A stretch of DNA of 64,000 nucleotides, taken from the NCBI GenBank assembly GCA_036555725.1, contig DATBKU010000130.1, forward strand, positions 310,001-374,000. Direction: 5' to 3'. Shown here piece after piece: positions 42,187 to 50,464 of the stretch. Every line of letters begins with the position of its first letter. The stretch's first letter is position 1. Made by a program: the position numbers and the translations under genes. Below the pieces are notes generated by a model, which saw nothing but the letters and a program-made list of their open reading frames with translations, had not been told where the DNA came from and did not search any database. Source of the DNA: CALAED01 sp036555725 (GTDB lineage Bacteria; Actinomycetota; Actinomycetes; Streptosporangiales; Streptosporangiaceae).

Positions 42187-42900
42187 CTACGGCAGGAAGA
42201 TGCCGTACTCGGAGAGGCCAGGGACGACGTCCGGGGGGAGCTCGGCGACCAGGGCGAGCTCTTCGGCGGACACGAAGGTGCCCTGCTCGGAGCGGAGTCG
42301 GACGATCCGCTCCACCAGCTCGTCGGTCATGCCCGGCAGCAGGGCCAGCACCTGCGACGGGGCGTGGTTGACGTCGACGAGCCCACCGTCGTCGTACACG
42401 CGCGGCAGGTCGGGGCGGCCGATGCAGAGGTCGAGGGCCAGGCCGGGGTCGTCGGTGACGAGCTTGCGGGCCTCGGCGCGCAGCACCCGGCGGTACTTCG
42501 CGACGTCGACCGCGTGCTGGTTGAGCCGGTCGCGGGCCGTTCGCGACGGGAAGAGCGCGGGCCGGGCGACGAAGGCGTGCACGCTGCCCACAATCCACGT
42601 GATCATCAGCAGCAGGGCGCCGAGCGGCGGGATCGCGGCCAGGAGGGCGAGCGAGGCGCCGGAGGCCACGGCGTAGCCGGCCCCGATGACGCCGAGCCGC
42701 GCCGAGCCGTGCCGCGCGGCGACGTACACGAACGCGGGCGATGTGCCGAACCCGCACGTCAGCAGGGGGATGAAGGCCCACCCGACGCCGTCCGGCTCGC
42801 TGCGCGGCACCGGGACGATCGGCGGGGGCAGCGGTGAGACCGGCCGCCATCCCGTCGGGTACGGCGGCCGTTCGAGGGGCTCTGGGGCCGGCCCGGCCAT
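42187..42900 (-). CDS. membrane protein with ComEA-like helix-hairpin-helix domain
   Basis: A 237-residue protein. A Pro-rich N terminus is followed by two or three hydrophobic segments (YAVASGASLALLAAIPPLGA, LLLMITWIVGSVHAFVA) and a C-terminal helix-hairpin-helix domain (DVNHAPSQVLALLPGMTDEL, ERIVRLRSEQGTFVSAEEL). Such domains often bind DNA, but in this membrane context the role is unclear. ATG 42900 is six bases from a TACCAT box, suggesting a leaderless message. It is transcribed against the nuo genes, between nuoH and nuoI, and converges on the IS element. Confidence 0.75.
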   Translation of the reverse strand: MAGPAPEPLERPPYPTGWRPVSPLPPPIVPVPRSEPDGVGWAFIPLLTCGFGTSPAFVYVAARHGSARLGVIGAGYAVASGASLALLAAIPPLGALLLMITWIVGSVHAFVARPALFPSRTARDRLNQHAVDVAKYRRVLRAEARKLVTDDPGLALDLCIGRPDLPRVYDDGGLVDVNHAPSQVLALLPGMTDELVERIVRLRSEQGTFVSAEELALVAELPPDVVPGLSEYGIFLP

Positions 42901-42991
42901 ACGAGGATGGTAAGCAAGGTTCACGCCATTTGGATGCCCGAGGGGCTGGGTCAGTTCCGCCGGGCCGCGCCGTACGCAATCATGTTGTGCC

Positions 42992-43504
42992 ATGGCACGG
43001 CTTCCAGGCGGCGGCCTCGCCAAGGGATTGGCCGTCACGTTGCGCACGATGACCCGGCGCTCGATCACGCGGCAGTACCCCGAGGTGGAGCCCGACCTGC
43101 CGCCCCGCAGCCGGGGTGTGATCGCGTTGTTCGAGGAGAACTGCACGGTCTGCATGCTGTGCGCTCGCGAGTGTCCCGACTGGTGCATCTATATCGACTC
43201 GCACAAGGAGACGCTGCCCGCGCCGCCAGGGGGCGGACGGGCTCGCACCCGCAACGTGCTGGACCGGTTCGCCATCGACTTCGCGCTGTGTATGTACTGC
43301 GGGATCTGCATCGATGTCTGCCCGTTCGACGCCCTGTTCTGGTCCCCGGAGTTCGAGTACGCCGAGCACGACATCAACGAGCTGACGCACGAGAAGGAGC
43401 GGCTGCGCGAGTGGATGTGGACGGTCCCGCCGCCGCCCGCGTACGAGTCCGGCGCCGACACCCCGAAGGAAGTCGCCGCCGCCCAGAAGGCGGTCGACCA
43501 GTGA
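42992..43504 (+). CDS. nuoI: NADH-quinone oxidoreductase subunit I (complex I, copy 2)
   Basis: NuoI, 170 residues with two [4Fe-4S] motifs: CTVCMLCARECPDWC near residue 51 and CMYCGICIDVCPFDALFWSP near residue 99. It is the first gene of the second block of copy 2 and must have its own promoter, because the IS element and an opposing gene separate it from nuoH. The 91-base gap to the opposing gene has no obvious promoter. Its stop overlaps a 16-codon frame (GTGA) that leads to nuoJ. Confidence 0.94.
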   Translation: MARLPGGGLAKGLAVTLRTMTRRSITRQYPEVEPDLPPRSRGVIALFEENCTVCMLCARECPDWCIYIDSHKETLPAPPGGGRARTRNVLDRFAIDFALCMYCGICIDVCPFDALFWSPEFEYAEHDINELTHEKERLREWMWTVPPPPAYESGADTPKEVAAAQKAVDQ

Positions 43505-43551
43505 GCGCGCCGCGCCTCAAGCGTGCCGAGGCTGCGCGGGGGGCGCAGTGA
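43501..43551 (+). CDS. bridging mini-ORF between nuoI2 and nuoJ2
   Basis: A 16-codon frame, MSAPRLKRAEAARGAQ, starting at a GTG that overlaps the nuoI stop (GTGA) and ending in a TGA that overlaps the nuoJ GTG. The nuoJ ribosome site (GGGGGG) is inside it. A similar frame bridges nuoK and nuoL. Confidence 0.35.
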   Translation: MSAPRLKRAEAARGAQ

Positions 43552-44219
43552 CGGCGCAGGAGGTTGTCTTCTTGCTGCTCGGCGTCGTGGCCGTCGGCGC
43601 CGGGGTGCTCGTCGTCACGACACGGCAGCTCGTGCACGCGGCGTTGTGGCTGGTGGTCTCGTTCGGCGCGCTGGCCGGTTCGTACCTCGTGCTGACCGCC
43701 GAGTTCGTGGCCTGGGTGCAGGTGCTGATCTACGTGGGCGCGGTGATCGTGCTGCTGCTGTTCGGCATCATGCTGACCCGGGCGCCCATCGGTCGCTCGG
43801 ACGTGCTCGACTCGGGCAACCGGTGGGCGGCGCTCGCGGTCGCGGTGGCGACGGCGGGCGTGCTGGTCACTGTGGTGGTACGCGGGTTCAGGGACGCGTA
43901 CGTCCCGCTGAAGGCCAGCGGTGGCACGGCCGGTGACATGGGCGCGAGCGTGTTCCGCGGCTGGGTGCTGCCGTTCGAGGTGTTGTCGGTGCTGCTGCTG
44001 GCCGCGCTGATCGGCGCGATCGTGCTGTCCCGCACCGACATCGGGGCGGCCCGGGCCGATGGCGACGCGACCCGTGCCGGCATCGACGCGTCCCGTACCG
44101 GCGGCGACGCGGCTGGTACCGATATCGACGCAGCTGGTGCCGACATCGACGCGGCTGGTACCGACATCGGCGCCGACGGCGGGGAACGGGGAGCCGACAC
44201 GAAGGAGGGCGAGGCCTGA
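43548..44219 (+). CDS. nuoJ: NADH-quinone oxidoreductase subunit J (complex I, copy 2)
   Basis: NuoJ, 223 residues with five membrane segments and the conserved FVAWVQVLIYVGAVIVLLLF. After residue 165 the chain is a hydrophilic, repetitive tail built on DAAGTDID / DAAGADID units encoded by near-perfect 30-bp DNA repeats around 44095-44170. The tail differs from that of copy 1. The start is a GTG in a GTGA overlap with the bridging mini-ORF; the stop overlaps the ATG of nuoK by one base. Confidence 0.93.
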   Translation: MTAQEVVFLLLGVVAVGAGVLVVTTRQLVHAALWLVVSFGALAGSYLVLTAEFVAWVQVLIYVGAVIVLLLFGIMLTRAPIGRSDVLDSGNRWAALAVAVATAGVLVTVVVRGFRDAYVPLKASGGTAGDMGASVFRGWVLPFEVLSVLLLAALIGAIVLSRTDIGAARADGDATRAGIDASRTGGDAAGTDIDAAGADIDAAGTDIGADGGERGADTKEGEA

Positions 44220-44599
44220 TGCACATCGTCTATCCGGCGATCGTGGCGGCAGTGCTCTTCTCGGTCGGGGTCTACGGGGTGCTGGCCCGGCGCAACGCGA
44301 TCCTGGTGCTGATGTCGGTCGAGCTCATGCTCAACGCGGTCAACCTCAACCTGGTCGCCTTCGACGTGTGGCTGCGCGACCGGCTGCACGGCGGGCAGGT
44401 GCTCACCCTGTTCACCATCGTGATCGCCGCCGCCGAGGTCGGTCTCGGGCTGGCGATCATCCTGCTGGTGTTCCGCAACCGGCAGACAATCGACGTCGAC
44501 GCGCTGCGCACCCTCCGCGAAGAGGGGACCGCCGCCGAGCCCGTGGCGCCGCAGCCGCAGCCGCCCGAGGCCGAAGCGGCCGAAGAGGTGGCCCAGTGA
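44219..44599 (+). CDS. nuoK: NADH-quinone oxidoreductase subunit K (complex I, copy 2)
   Basis: NuoK, 126 residues. The three-helix core keeps both membrane glutamates (VELMLNAVNLNLVAF and AAAEVGLGLAIILLVFRN). A 30-residue Glu/Pro/Ala-rich tail (EPVAPQPQPPEAEAAEE) extends it past the usual 100 residues. It overlaps nuoJ by one base and a 22-codon mini-ORF by four. Confidence 0.93.
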   Translation: MHIVYPAIVAAVLFSVGVYGVLARRNAILVLMSVELMLNAVNLNLVAFDVWLRDRLHGGQVLTLFTIVIAAAEVGLGLAIILLVFRNRQTIDVDALRTLREEGTAAEPVAPQPQPPEAEAAEEVAQ

Positions 44600-44664
44600 G
44601 CGAGTACGCGACCAGCGAAGCCGCCGCATCAGGCCGCCACGAAGCTGAGCGGGGGGCCCAGTGA
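44596..44664 (+). CDS. bridging mini-ORF between nuoK2 and nuoL2
   Basis: A 22-codon frame starting MSEYATSEAAASGRHEAE and ending RGAQ. It overlaps the nuoK stop and the nuoL GTG by GTGA at both ends. Its last 21 bases are almost identical to those of the nuoI-nuoJ mini-ORF and contain the nuoL ribosome site. Confidence 0.35.
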   Translation: MSEYATSEAAASGRHEAERGAQ

Positions 44665-46535
44665 TCGCGCTCGCCGCCGTCACCATCCTGCTGCCGTTCC
44701 TCGCCGCGTTCGGCGGCATGCTGCTCGGCCCGCGGCTGACCGGCCTGCTCGGCGGCCCGCGCGGGCCGTGGACGGGGCCCGCGATCATCGCCGTGGCGCC
44801 CATGGCGGTCTCGACGGTGCTCACCCTGATCATCGCGCTGATCCAGTGGTCGGACCCGGGCGTACGGACGGGCACGCTGACGTACATACAGACAGGGACC
44901 GTGCCGATCGGGATCGGGCTGTACGTCGACGGCCTCGCCGCGGTGGTGGCTCTCATGGTGTGCTGCGTCGCGCTGGCGGTGCAGGTGTACTCCGTGACGT
45001 ACATGGCGCACGACTCCCGCTACAGCTCGTACGCCGCGTTCATCTCGCTGTTCACCGCCGCGATGCTGCTGGTGGTGCTGAGCGGCGACCTGATCGTCCT
45101 GTACGTCGGCTGGGAGGTCATGGGGGCCTGCTCGTACTTCCTCATCGGCCACCACTGGGAGGACCGGGCGAACTCGCGGGCGGCGGTCAAGGCGTTCCTC
45201 GTCACGCGGCTCGGTGACGTCGGGTTCCTGTTCGGGATCTTCGTGCTGGGCCTCGGCGCGCACACGTTCTCGCTGCGCGGCGTCCTGGCATACCACTATC
45301 CGCACGCCACCGTGCTGGCCGGCACGCTGCTGCTGCTCGCCGGTGTCGCCGGCAAGAGCGCGCAGTTCCCGCTGCACACGTGGCTGCCGGACGCGATGGC
45401 CGGCCCGACGCCGATCAGTGCGCTGATCCACGCCGCCACGATGGTCGCCGCCGGGGTCTATGTCGTGGCCCGCCTGTTCCCGGTGTTCGTGCAGGCCCCG
45501 GCGACGCTCGCCGTCCTCGGCATCATCGCCTCGATCTCGATGCTCGGCTCCGGGCTGGCCGCCCTCGCGCAGAACGACCTCAAGCGCGTGTTGGCGTATT
45601 CGACCATCAGCCAGCTCGCGTACATGGCCGCCGGGCTCGCGGTCGGCGCCCGCAACGCGGCGATCTTCCACCTGCTCACCCACGGTGCGTTCAAAGCCCT
45701 GCTGTTCCTCGCCGCCGGGTGCGTGATCACCGTGGTGGGCTCCAACATGCTGCCCGACATGGGCGGGCTGCGGCTCGCCATGCCGATCACGTTCTGGTCG
45801 ATGACCATCGGCTGGGCCGCCCTCGTCGGCATTCCGGTCGCGAGCGGCTTCTTCAGCAAGGACGCGATCATCGCGGCGGCCCAGCACGCGGTGTTCAACC
45901 GCGGAGAGCAGGCCTTCGGCGTCATCCCGACGGGCCAGATTCCGGGCTGGACGGCTGCGGTCGTGTATCTCACGCTGCTGGTCACCGTCGCCGTCACCGG
46001 GGCGTACGCGACGCGCGCCTGGCTCATGACATTCTTCGCCGAGCAGCGGACGAAGGTCGCCGGCCACGAGGCGCCGCGGCTGATGAGCTGGACGGTCGCC
46101 GTCCTCGCGGTGCCCGCCGCCACGCTCGGGTTCTTCGGGCTCGGCTCGGCGGAACTGCGGCCCGAACTCCGTCCCATGATCCTGGCCCTGCTGTTCGCCG
46201 CGGTCGGGGTGGGAGCGGCGTTCATGCTCTGGAACCGCGACCCCGCGCTCGATCCGGCCCGTGCCCTCGGGCCCGTCCGTACCGCCTTCGACCGGGCCTT
46301 CTACGTCGACGAGCTCTACGACCGCGCGATCGTACGGCCCGTACGCGCGCTGGCCCGGCTCGTCGTCACCGTCGACGACCGGGTCGTGGACGCGGCGGTC
46401 GAGGGCTCCGGCAGTACCGCCCGGCGCGTCGGCGGCGCGCTGCGCCGTACCGAGGCGGGCAACCCGCAGGCGTACGTCACCGGGGTGCTCGCCGGGGTCG
46501 CCGTCATCGCGCTCATGGTGGTGGTGTTCATATGA
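44661..46535 (+). CDS. nuoL: NADH-quinone oxidoreductase subunit L (complex I, copy 2)
   Basis: NuoL, 624 residues, an antiporter-like proton pump. Key elements are YVGWEVMGACSYFLIGHHWE, KSAQFPLHTWLPDAMAGPTP, and DLKRVLAYSTISQLAYM, with the extended C-terminal helix region. GTG 44661 lies after GGGGGG in the bridging mini-ORF. The stop overlaps the ATG of nuoM (ATGA). Confidence 0.95.
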   Translation: MIALAAVTILLPFLAAFGGMLLGPRLTGLLGGPRGPWTGPAIIAVAPMAVSTVLTLIIALIQWSDPGVRTGTLTYIQTGTVPIGIGLYVDGLAAVVALMVCCVALAVQVYSVTYMAHDSRYSSYAAFISLFTAAMLLVVLSGDLIVLYVGWEVMGACSYFLIGHHWEDRANSRAAVKAFLVTRLGDVGFLFGIFVLGLGAHTFSLRGVLAYHYPHATVLAGTLLLLAGVAGKSAQFPLHTWLPDAMAGPTPISALIHAATMVAAGVYVVARLFPVFVQAPATLAVLGIIASISMLGSGLAALAQNDLKRVLAYSTISQLAYMAAGLAVGARNAAIFHLLTHGAFKALLFLAAGCVITVVGSNMLPDMGGLRLAMPITFWSMTIGWAALVGIPVASGFFSKDAIIAAAQHAVFNRGEQAFGVIPTGQIPGWTAAVVYLTLLVTVAVTGAYATRAWLMTFFAEQRTKVAGHEAPRLMSWTVAVLAVPAATLGFFGLGSAELRPELRPMILALLFAAVGVGAAFMLWNRDPALDPARALGPVRTAFDRAFYVDELYDRAIVRPVRALARLVVTVDDRVVDAAVEGSGSTARRVGGALRRTEAGNPQAYVTGVLAGVAVIALMVVVFI

Positions 46536-48028
46536 TCGTCGCGCTGCTGGCGGTGCCGCTGGCCGGATCGCTGCTGCTGCTCGTGTCGCCGCAGCGGTAC
46601 GGCGTGAAGGCCCCAGCCCGGTTCGTACGGGCCGTCGGGATCCTGACCTCCGGCGTCACCCTGCTGCTGGCGCTGATCATCGCGTTCTCCGTCGACTACG
46701 GGCACGCGCAGCGGATGAAGCACGTCATCGATGTGTCGTGGGCTCCGGCCATCGGGCTGCGCTTCCACGTCGGCGTCGACGGGGTGTCGCTGCCGCTGGT
46801 CGTGCTCACCGCGCTGCTGACCTTCCTGTGCCTGCTGTACTCGGCCCGGGTGGAGCCGGGTGGCCGGGGGCTGGTCAGCCTCGTGCTGCTGCTCGAGGTC
46901 GGCATGATCGGCACGTTCGTCGCCCTCGACCTGCTGCTGTTCTTCCTGTTCTTCGAGGTCGTACTGATCCCGATGTACTTCGTCATCGCGATCTGGGGCG
47001 GGCCTGGCCGGCGCGCGGCCGCGTACAAGTTCATCCTCTACACGCTGCTGGGCTCCGGGGTGCTGCTGGTCGGCCTGCTACTCATCGCGATCAAGAGCGG
47101 CACCCTCGACATGGTGGTGCTCGCCCAGCGGCACGGCGCGGGCCTGTCACACGGCACGCAGGTGGCCGCGTTCCTGCTCGTCGGGCTGGGCTTCGCGGTC
47201 AAGGCGCCGATGTGGCCGCTGCACACGTGGCTGCCGGACGCGCACACCGAGGCGCCGACGGTCGGCTCGGTGCTGCTCGCCGGCGTGTTGCTGAAGATGG
47301 GCACGTACGGATTCATCCGGATCGCGCTGCCGATGGCGCCCGGCGGGGCCCGGTTCTGGGCGCCATGGCTGGGCTTCCTCGCCGTGGCCGGGATCATCTA
47401 CGGCTCGCTGGCCTGCCTCGCCCAGCGCGAGCTCAAGCGCATGATCGCCTTCTCCTCGGTCGGGCACATGGGCTTCGTGTTGCTGGGCATCGCGACGCTG
47501 ACGCCGGTGGGGGTGAACGCGGCGCTGTTCGGCAACATCGCGCACGGCCTGATCACCGGGCTGCTGTTCTTCCTGGCCGGGTCGATCAAGGAGCGGTACG
47601 GCACGGGGGACCTCGAGGCGATGGGCGGCGGCATGCTGACCCGGGTGCCGCACCTGGGGTCGATCCTGACGTTCGCGTGTATCGCCAGCCTGGGGCTGCC
47701 GGGGCTCGCCGGGTTCTGGGGCGAGATGCTGGCGCTGCTCGGGGCCTACCGGCCGGACGCCGGCCTGCCGCGCGAGACCTTCGTGACGTTCATGGTCGTC
47801 GGTGGGCTCGGCGCCGTGCTGACCATGGCGTACTTCCTGCGGCTGCTGTCGCGCGTCACGCACGGGCCGGTCTCGGGCGCCGCCGAGCGGGTGCCGGCGG
47901 ACGTCCGGTCGTACGAGTACGCCGCCTGGGTCCCGCTCATCGTCTTGACACTGCTCGTCGGGCTATGGCCCAAGACGCTGCTCGACCTCACGGACGGCCC
48001 GGTGCGGGCCCTGCTGGGAGGTGGCTGA
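46532..48028 (+). CDS. nuoM: NADH-quinone oxidoreductase subunit M (complex I, copy 2)
   Basis: NuoM, 498 residues. The conserved glutamate is in FFEVVLIPMYFVIAIWGGPG, the lysine in KAPMWPLHTWLPDAHTEAP, and the helix-breaking ELKRMIAFSSVGHMGFVLLG is present. About fourteen membrane helices can be counted. It is translationally coupled to nuoL by ATGA and ends three bases before nuoN, as in copy 1. Confidence 0.95.
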   Translation: MIVALLAVPLAGSLLLLVSPQRYGVKAPARFVRAVGILTSGVTLLLALIIAFSVDYGHAQRMKHVIDVSWAPAIGLRFHVGVDGVSLPLVVLTALLTFLCLLYSARVEPGGRGLVSLVLLLEVGMIGTFVALDLLLFFLFFEVVLIPMYFVIAIWGGPGRRAAAYKFILYTLLGSGVLLVGLLLIAIKSGTLDMVVLAQRHGAGLSHGTQVAAFLLVGLGFAVKAPMWPLHTWLPDAHTEAPTVGSVLLAGVLLKMGTYGFIRIALPMAPGGARFWAPWLGFLAVAGIIYGSLACLAQRELKRMIAFSSVGHMGFVLLGIATLTPVGVNAALFGNIAHGLITGLLFFLAGSIKERYGTGDLEAMGGGMLTRVPHLGSILTFACIASLGLPGLAGFWGEMLALLGAYRPDAGLPRETFVTFMVVGGLGAVLTMAYFLRLLSRVTHGPVSGAAERVPADVRSYEYAAWVPLIVLTLLVGLWPKTLLDLTDGPVRALLGGG

Positions 48029-48031
48029 CCG

Positions 48032-49525
48032 GTGATCCAGGGCATCGATTACGCGGCGATCGCGCCGCCCCTCGTGGTGGCCGTGGCTGCGATCATCGCA
48101 CTGCTGGTCGACGCGTTCGGGCTGCCGCGGCGGATGACCGGCCTGGTCAGCGCGGGCGGCCTGGCCATTGGCCTGGTCGCGGTCGTACTGCTGGCGTTGG
48201 GAGAGCCGCGGGCCACGTTCTGCCTGCCGTCAGGGCTGCGCGCGGGCGGCCCGCCGTCGTGTTCGTACGTCGCCGACGACTTCACGCTGCTGTTCCAGGG
48301 CGTGATCCTGGGCGCGGGGCTGCTCGTGGTGCTGCTGTCGCTGGGCGAGATCACCCGGTCGCGGCTGCCCATCGGCGAGTACCACTTCCTGCTGCTGGCC
48401 GCCGTCACCGGCGCGCTCACGCTGGCCGCGTCGCGCGACCTCATCCTGCTGGTGGTCGCGCTGGAGACGCTGTCACTGCCGGTCTTCGCGCTAGTGGCGC
48501 TGCGGCGGTACGACGGGGTCGCCAGCGAGGCGGCGCTGAAGCTCTTCCTCGTGTCGGTGGTCTCGGCGGCGGTGATGTTGTTCGGGATCAGCCTGGTGTA
48601 CGGCGTGACCGGCGCGATGCATCTTGACCGGATCGCGGTGGCGCTGGCCAAGACGCCGGCCGACATGAAGCCGGTGGCCGCCGTCGGCGTCGTGCTTGTG
48701 CTGGCCGGGTTCGCGTTCAAGATCGCGGCCGTGCCGTTCCACTTCTGGGCGCCGGACGTCTATCAAGGCGCACCGCTGCCGGTCGCGGCCTTCCTGTCCG
48801 TGGTGTCGAAGGCGGGCGGCTTCGCCGGCATCACGATCGTGCTGGCCCTCGGTTTCCCGTCGTACGCCAGTACTTGGGGCGTGCTGATCGGCGTGCTGGC
48901 CGCGGTCACCATGACGCTCGGCAACCTCGTCGCCCTGCGGCAGCGCCATGCTGTACGGCTGCTGGCCTGGTCGTCGATCGCGCAGTCCGGGTACATGCTG
49001 GCGCCGCTGTCCGTGGGTGCGACCGAGCCGGGGCGGCTGCCCGAGGCGGTGGGCGCGACGGTGGCGTACGTCGCGCTGTACGCCGTGATGAACATTGGCG
49101 CGTTCTCTGTGGTGACGGCCGTCGCCCGGCGCGGGTCGGTGTTCATCGACGAGTACCGGGGGCTGGCTCGGGTCGACCCGCCGCTGGGCATGGCGCTGGC
49201 GTTCTTCCTGGTCTGCCTGGCCGGGCTGCCGCCCGGGGTGATGGGGCTGTTCGCCAAGATCGTGGTGCTGCGGGCCACGGTGGCGGGGGGCATGACCTGG
49301 CTGGCCGTCGTCATGGCGGTGAACACGGTGATCGGCCTGTACTACTACCTCGCCTGGGCGGCCCGGATGTTCGCCGCCCCCGAGCCGGCGCAGCCGTCCG
49401 TCGTCAAGACCGAGCGGGCCGTCGCCCTCGCCATTGGAGTGGCCGCGGTGGGCGCGATCGTGTTGTCCGTGGTCCCCCAATTGGTACTGCACGTGCGGTT
49501 GCCGGTATCGATCATCCCTGGTTAA
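48032..49525 (+). CDS. nuoN: NADH-quinone oxidoreductase subunit N (complex I, copy 2)
   Basis: NuoN, 497 residues, with VALETLSLPVFALVALRRYD, KIAAVPFHFWAPDVYQGAP and a late lysine/arginine loop RQRHAVRLLAWSSIAQSGYM. A short cysteine-containing loop near residue 65 (ATFCLPSGLRAGGPPSCSY) is not found in copy 1. It closes the second nuo set. The HtpX-like gene begins 80 bases on. Confidence 0.94.
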   Translation: MIQGIDYAAIAPPLVVAVAAIIALLVDAFGLPRRMTGLVSAGGLAIGLVAVVLLALGEPRATFCLPSGLRAGGPPSCSYVADDFTLLFQGVILGAGLLVVLLSLGEITRSRLPIGEYHFLLLAAVTGALTLAASRDLILLVVALETLSLPVFALVALRRYDGVASEAALKLFLVSVVSAAVMLFGISLVYGVTGAMHLDRIAVALAKTPADMKPVAAVGVVLVLAGFAFKIAAVPFHFWAPDVYQGAPLPVAAFLSVVSKAGGFAGITIVLALGFPSYASTWGVLIGVLAAVTMTLGNLVALRQRHAVRLLAWSSIAQSGYMLAPLSVGATEPGRLPEAVGATVAYVALYAVMNIGAFSVVTAVARRGSVFIDEYRGLARVDPPLGMALAFFLVCLAGLPPGVMGLFAKIVVLRATVAGGMTWLAVVMAVNTVIGLYYYLAWAARMFAAPEPAQPSVVKTERAVALAIGVAAVGAIVLSVVPQLVLHVRLPVSIIPG

Positions 49526-49604
49526 CCTTCCGTCCAATAGTGGGGAACGTCTCTCCAGGTCAAGCCGTTTATCAACGGAGAGGATCCCGGGGGAGGCAGA
49601 AGCG

Positions 49605-50459
49605 TTGGGGTTGAACGGTGTCAAGACGGCGGCACTGATCGGCGCGTTGTCCGCGCTGATGCTCGCCGTGGGATGGGGTCTCGGCGGTCGTGCCGGGCTG
49701 ACGATCGCCCTCGTCATCGCGCTGACGACGAACGGCATCGCGTTCTTCTTCAGCGACCGCATCGCGCTCCGGTCGATGCGCGCCCGTCCGGTGAGCGAGG
49801 TCGAGGCCCCGGCGATGTACCGCATCGTCCGGGAGCTGTCGACGACCGCCCGGCAGCCCATGCCCCGGCTGTACGTCTCGGAGACCATGCAGCCCAACGC
49901 CTTCGCCACCGGGCGCAACCCGCGGCGGGCCGCCGTCTGCTGCACGCGTGGCATTCTGCAGATGCTCGACGAGCATGAGCTGCGCGCCGTGCTCGGCCAT
50001 GAGCTCTCGCACGTCTACAACCGCGACATTCTCATTTCGTCGGTGGCCGCCGCGATCGCCACGGTGATCACCTACCTGTCGCACTTGGCGATCTTCCTGC
50101 CGATCGGACGCGACGATGACGACGGCCCGGGCGTGGTGGGCGCGCTGTTCATGATGATCCTCGGGCCGATGGCCGCGGCGATCATCCAGATGGCGATCAG
50201 CCGTACCAGAGAGTTCCAGGCCGACGCGGCCGGCGCCCAGCTGACCGGCGACCCGCTCGCGCTGGCGAGCGCGCTGCGCAAGATCGAGGCGGGCGCGCGG
50301 GCGATGCCGCTGCCGCCGGACGGCGAGCTGGCCTCGACCAGCCCGCTGATGATCGCCAACCCGTTCCGCGGCGAGGGCCTGGTGAAGCTGTTCTCCACCC
50401 ACCCGCCCACGGCCGAGCGTGTCGCTCGTCTGGAACGGATGGCCGGTTACCGTCGCTAG
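49605..50459 (+). CDS. htpX: HtpX-like zinc metalloprotease (M48)
   Basis: A 284-residue membrane protease of family M48B that degrades damaged membrane proteins in characterised bacteria. Two N-terminal helices precede the zinc motif in LGHELSHVYNRD, with the third ligand probably Glu in SRTREFQADAAGAQLTGDP. Two more hydrophobic segments lie between. The TTG at 49605 follows GGGAGG by eight bases and fits the family N terminus (NGVKTAALIGALSALMLAVG); TTG 49611 is an alternative. Confidence 0.9.
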   Translation: MGLNGVKTAALIGALSALMLAVGWGLGGRAGLTIALVIALTTNGIAFFFSDRIALRSMRARPVSEVEAPAMYRIVRELSTTARQPMPRLYVSETMQPNAFATGRNPRRAAVCCTRGILQMLDEHELRAVLGHELSHVYNRDILISSVAAAIATVITYLSHLAIFLPIGRDDDDGPGVVGALFMMILGPMAAAIIQMAISRTREFQADAAGAQLTGDPLALASALRKIEAGARAMPLPPDGELASTSPLMIANPFRGEGLVKLFSTHPPTAERVARLERMAGYRR

Positions 50460-50464
50460 GGTCG

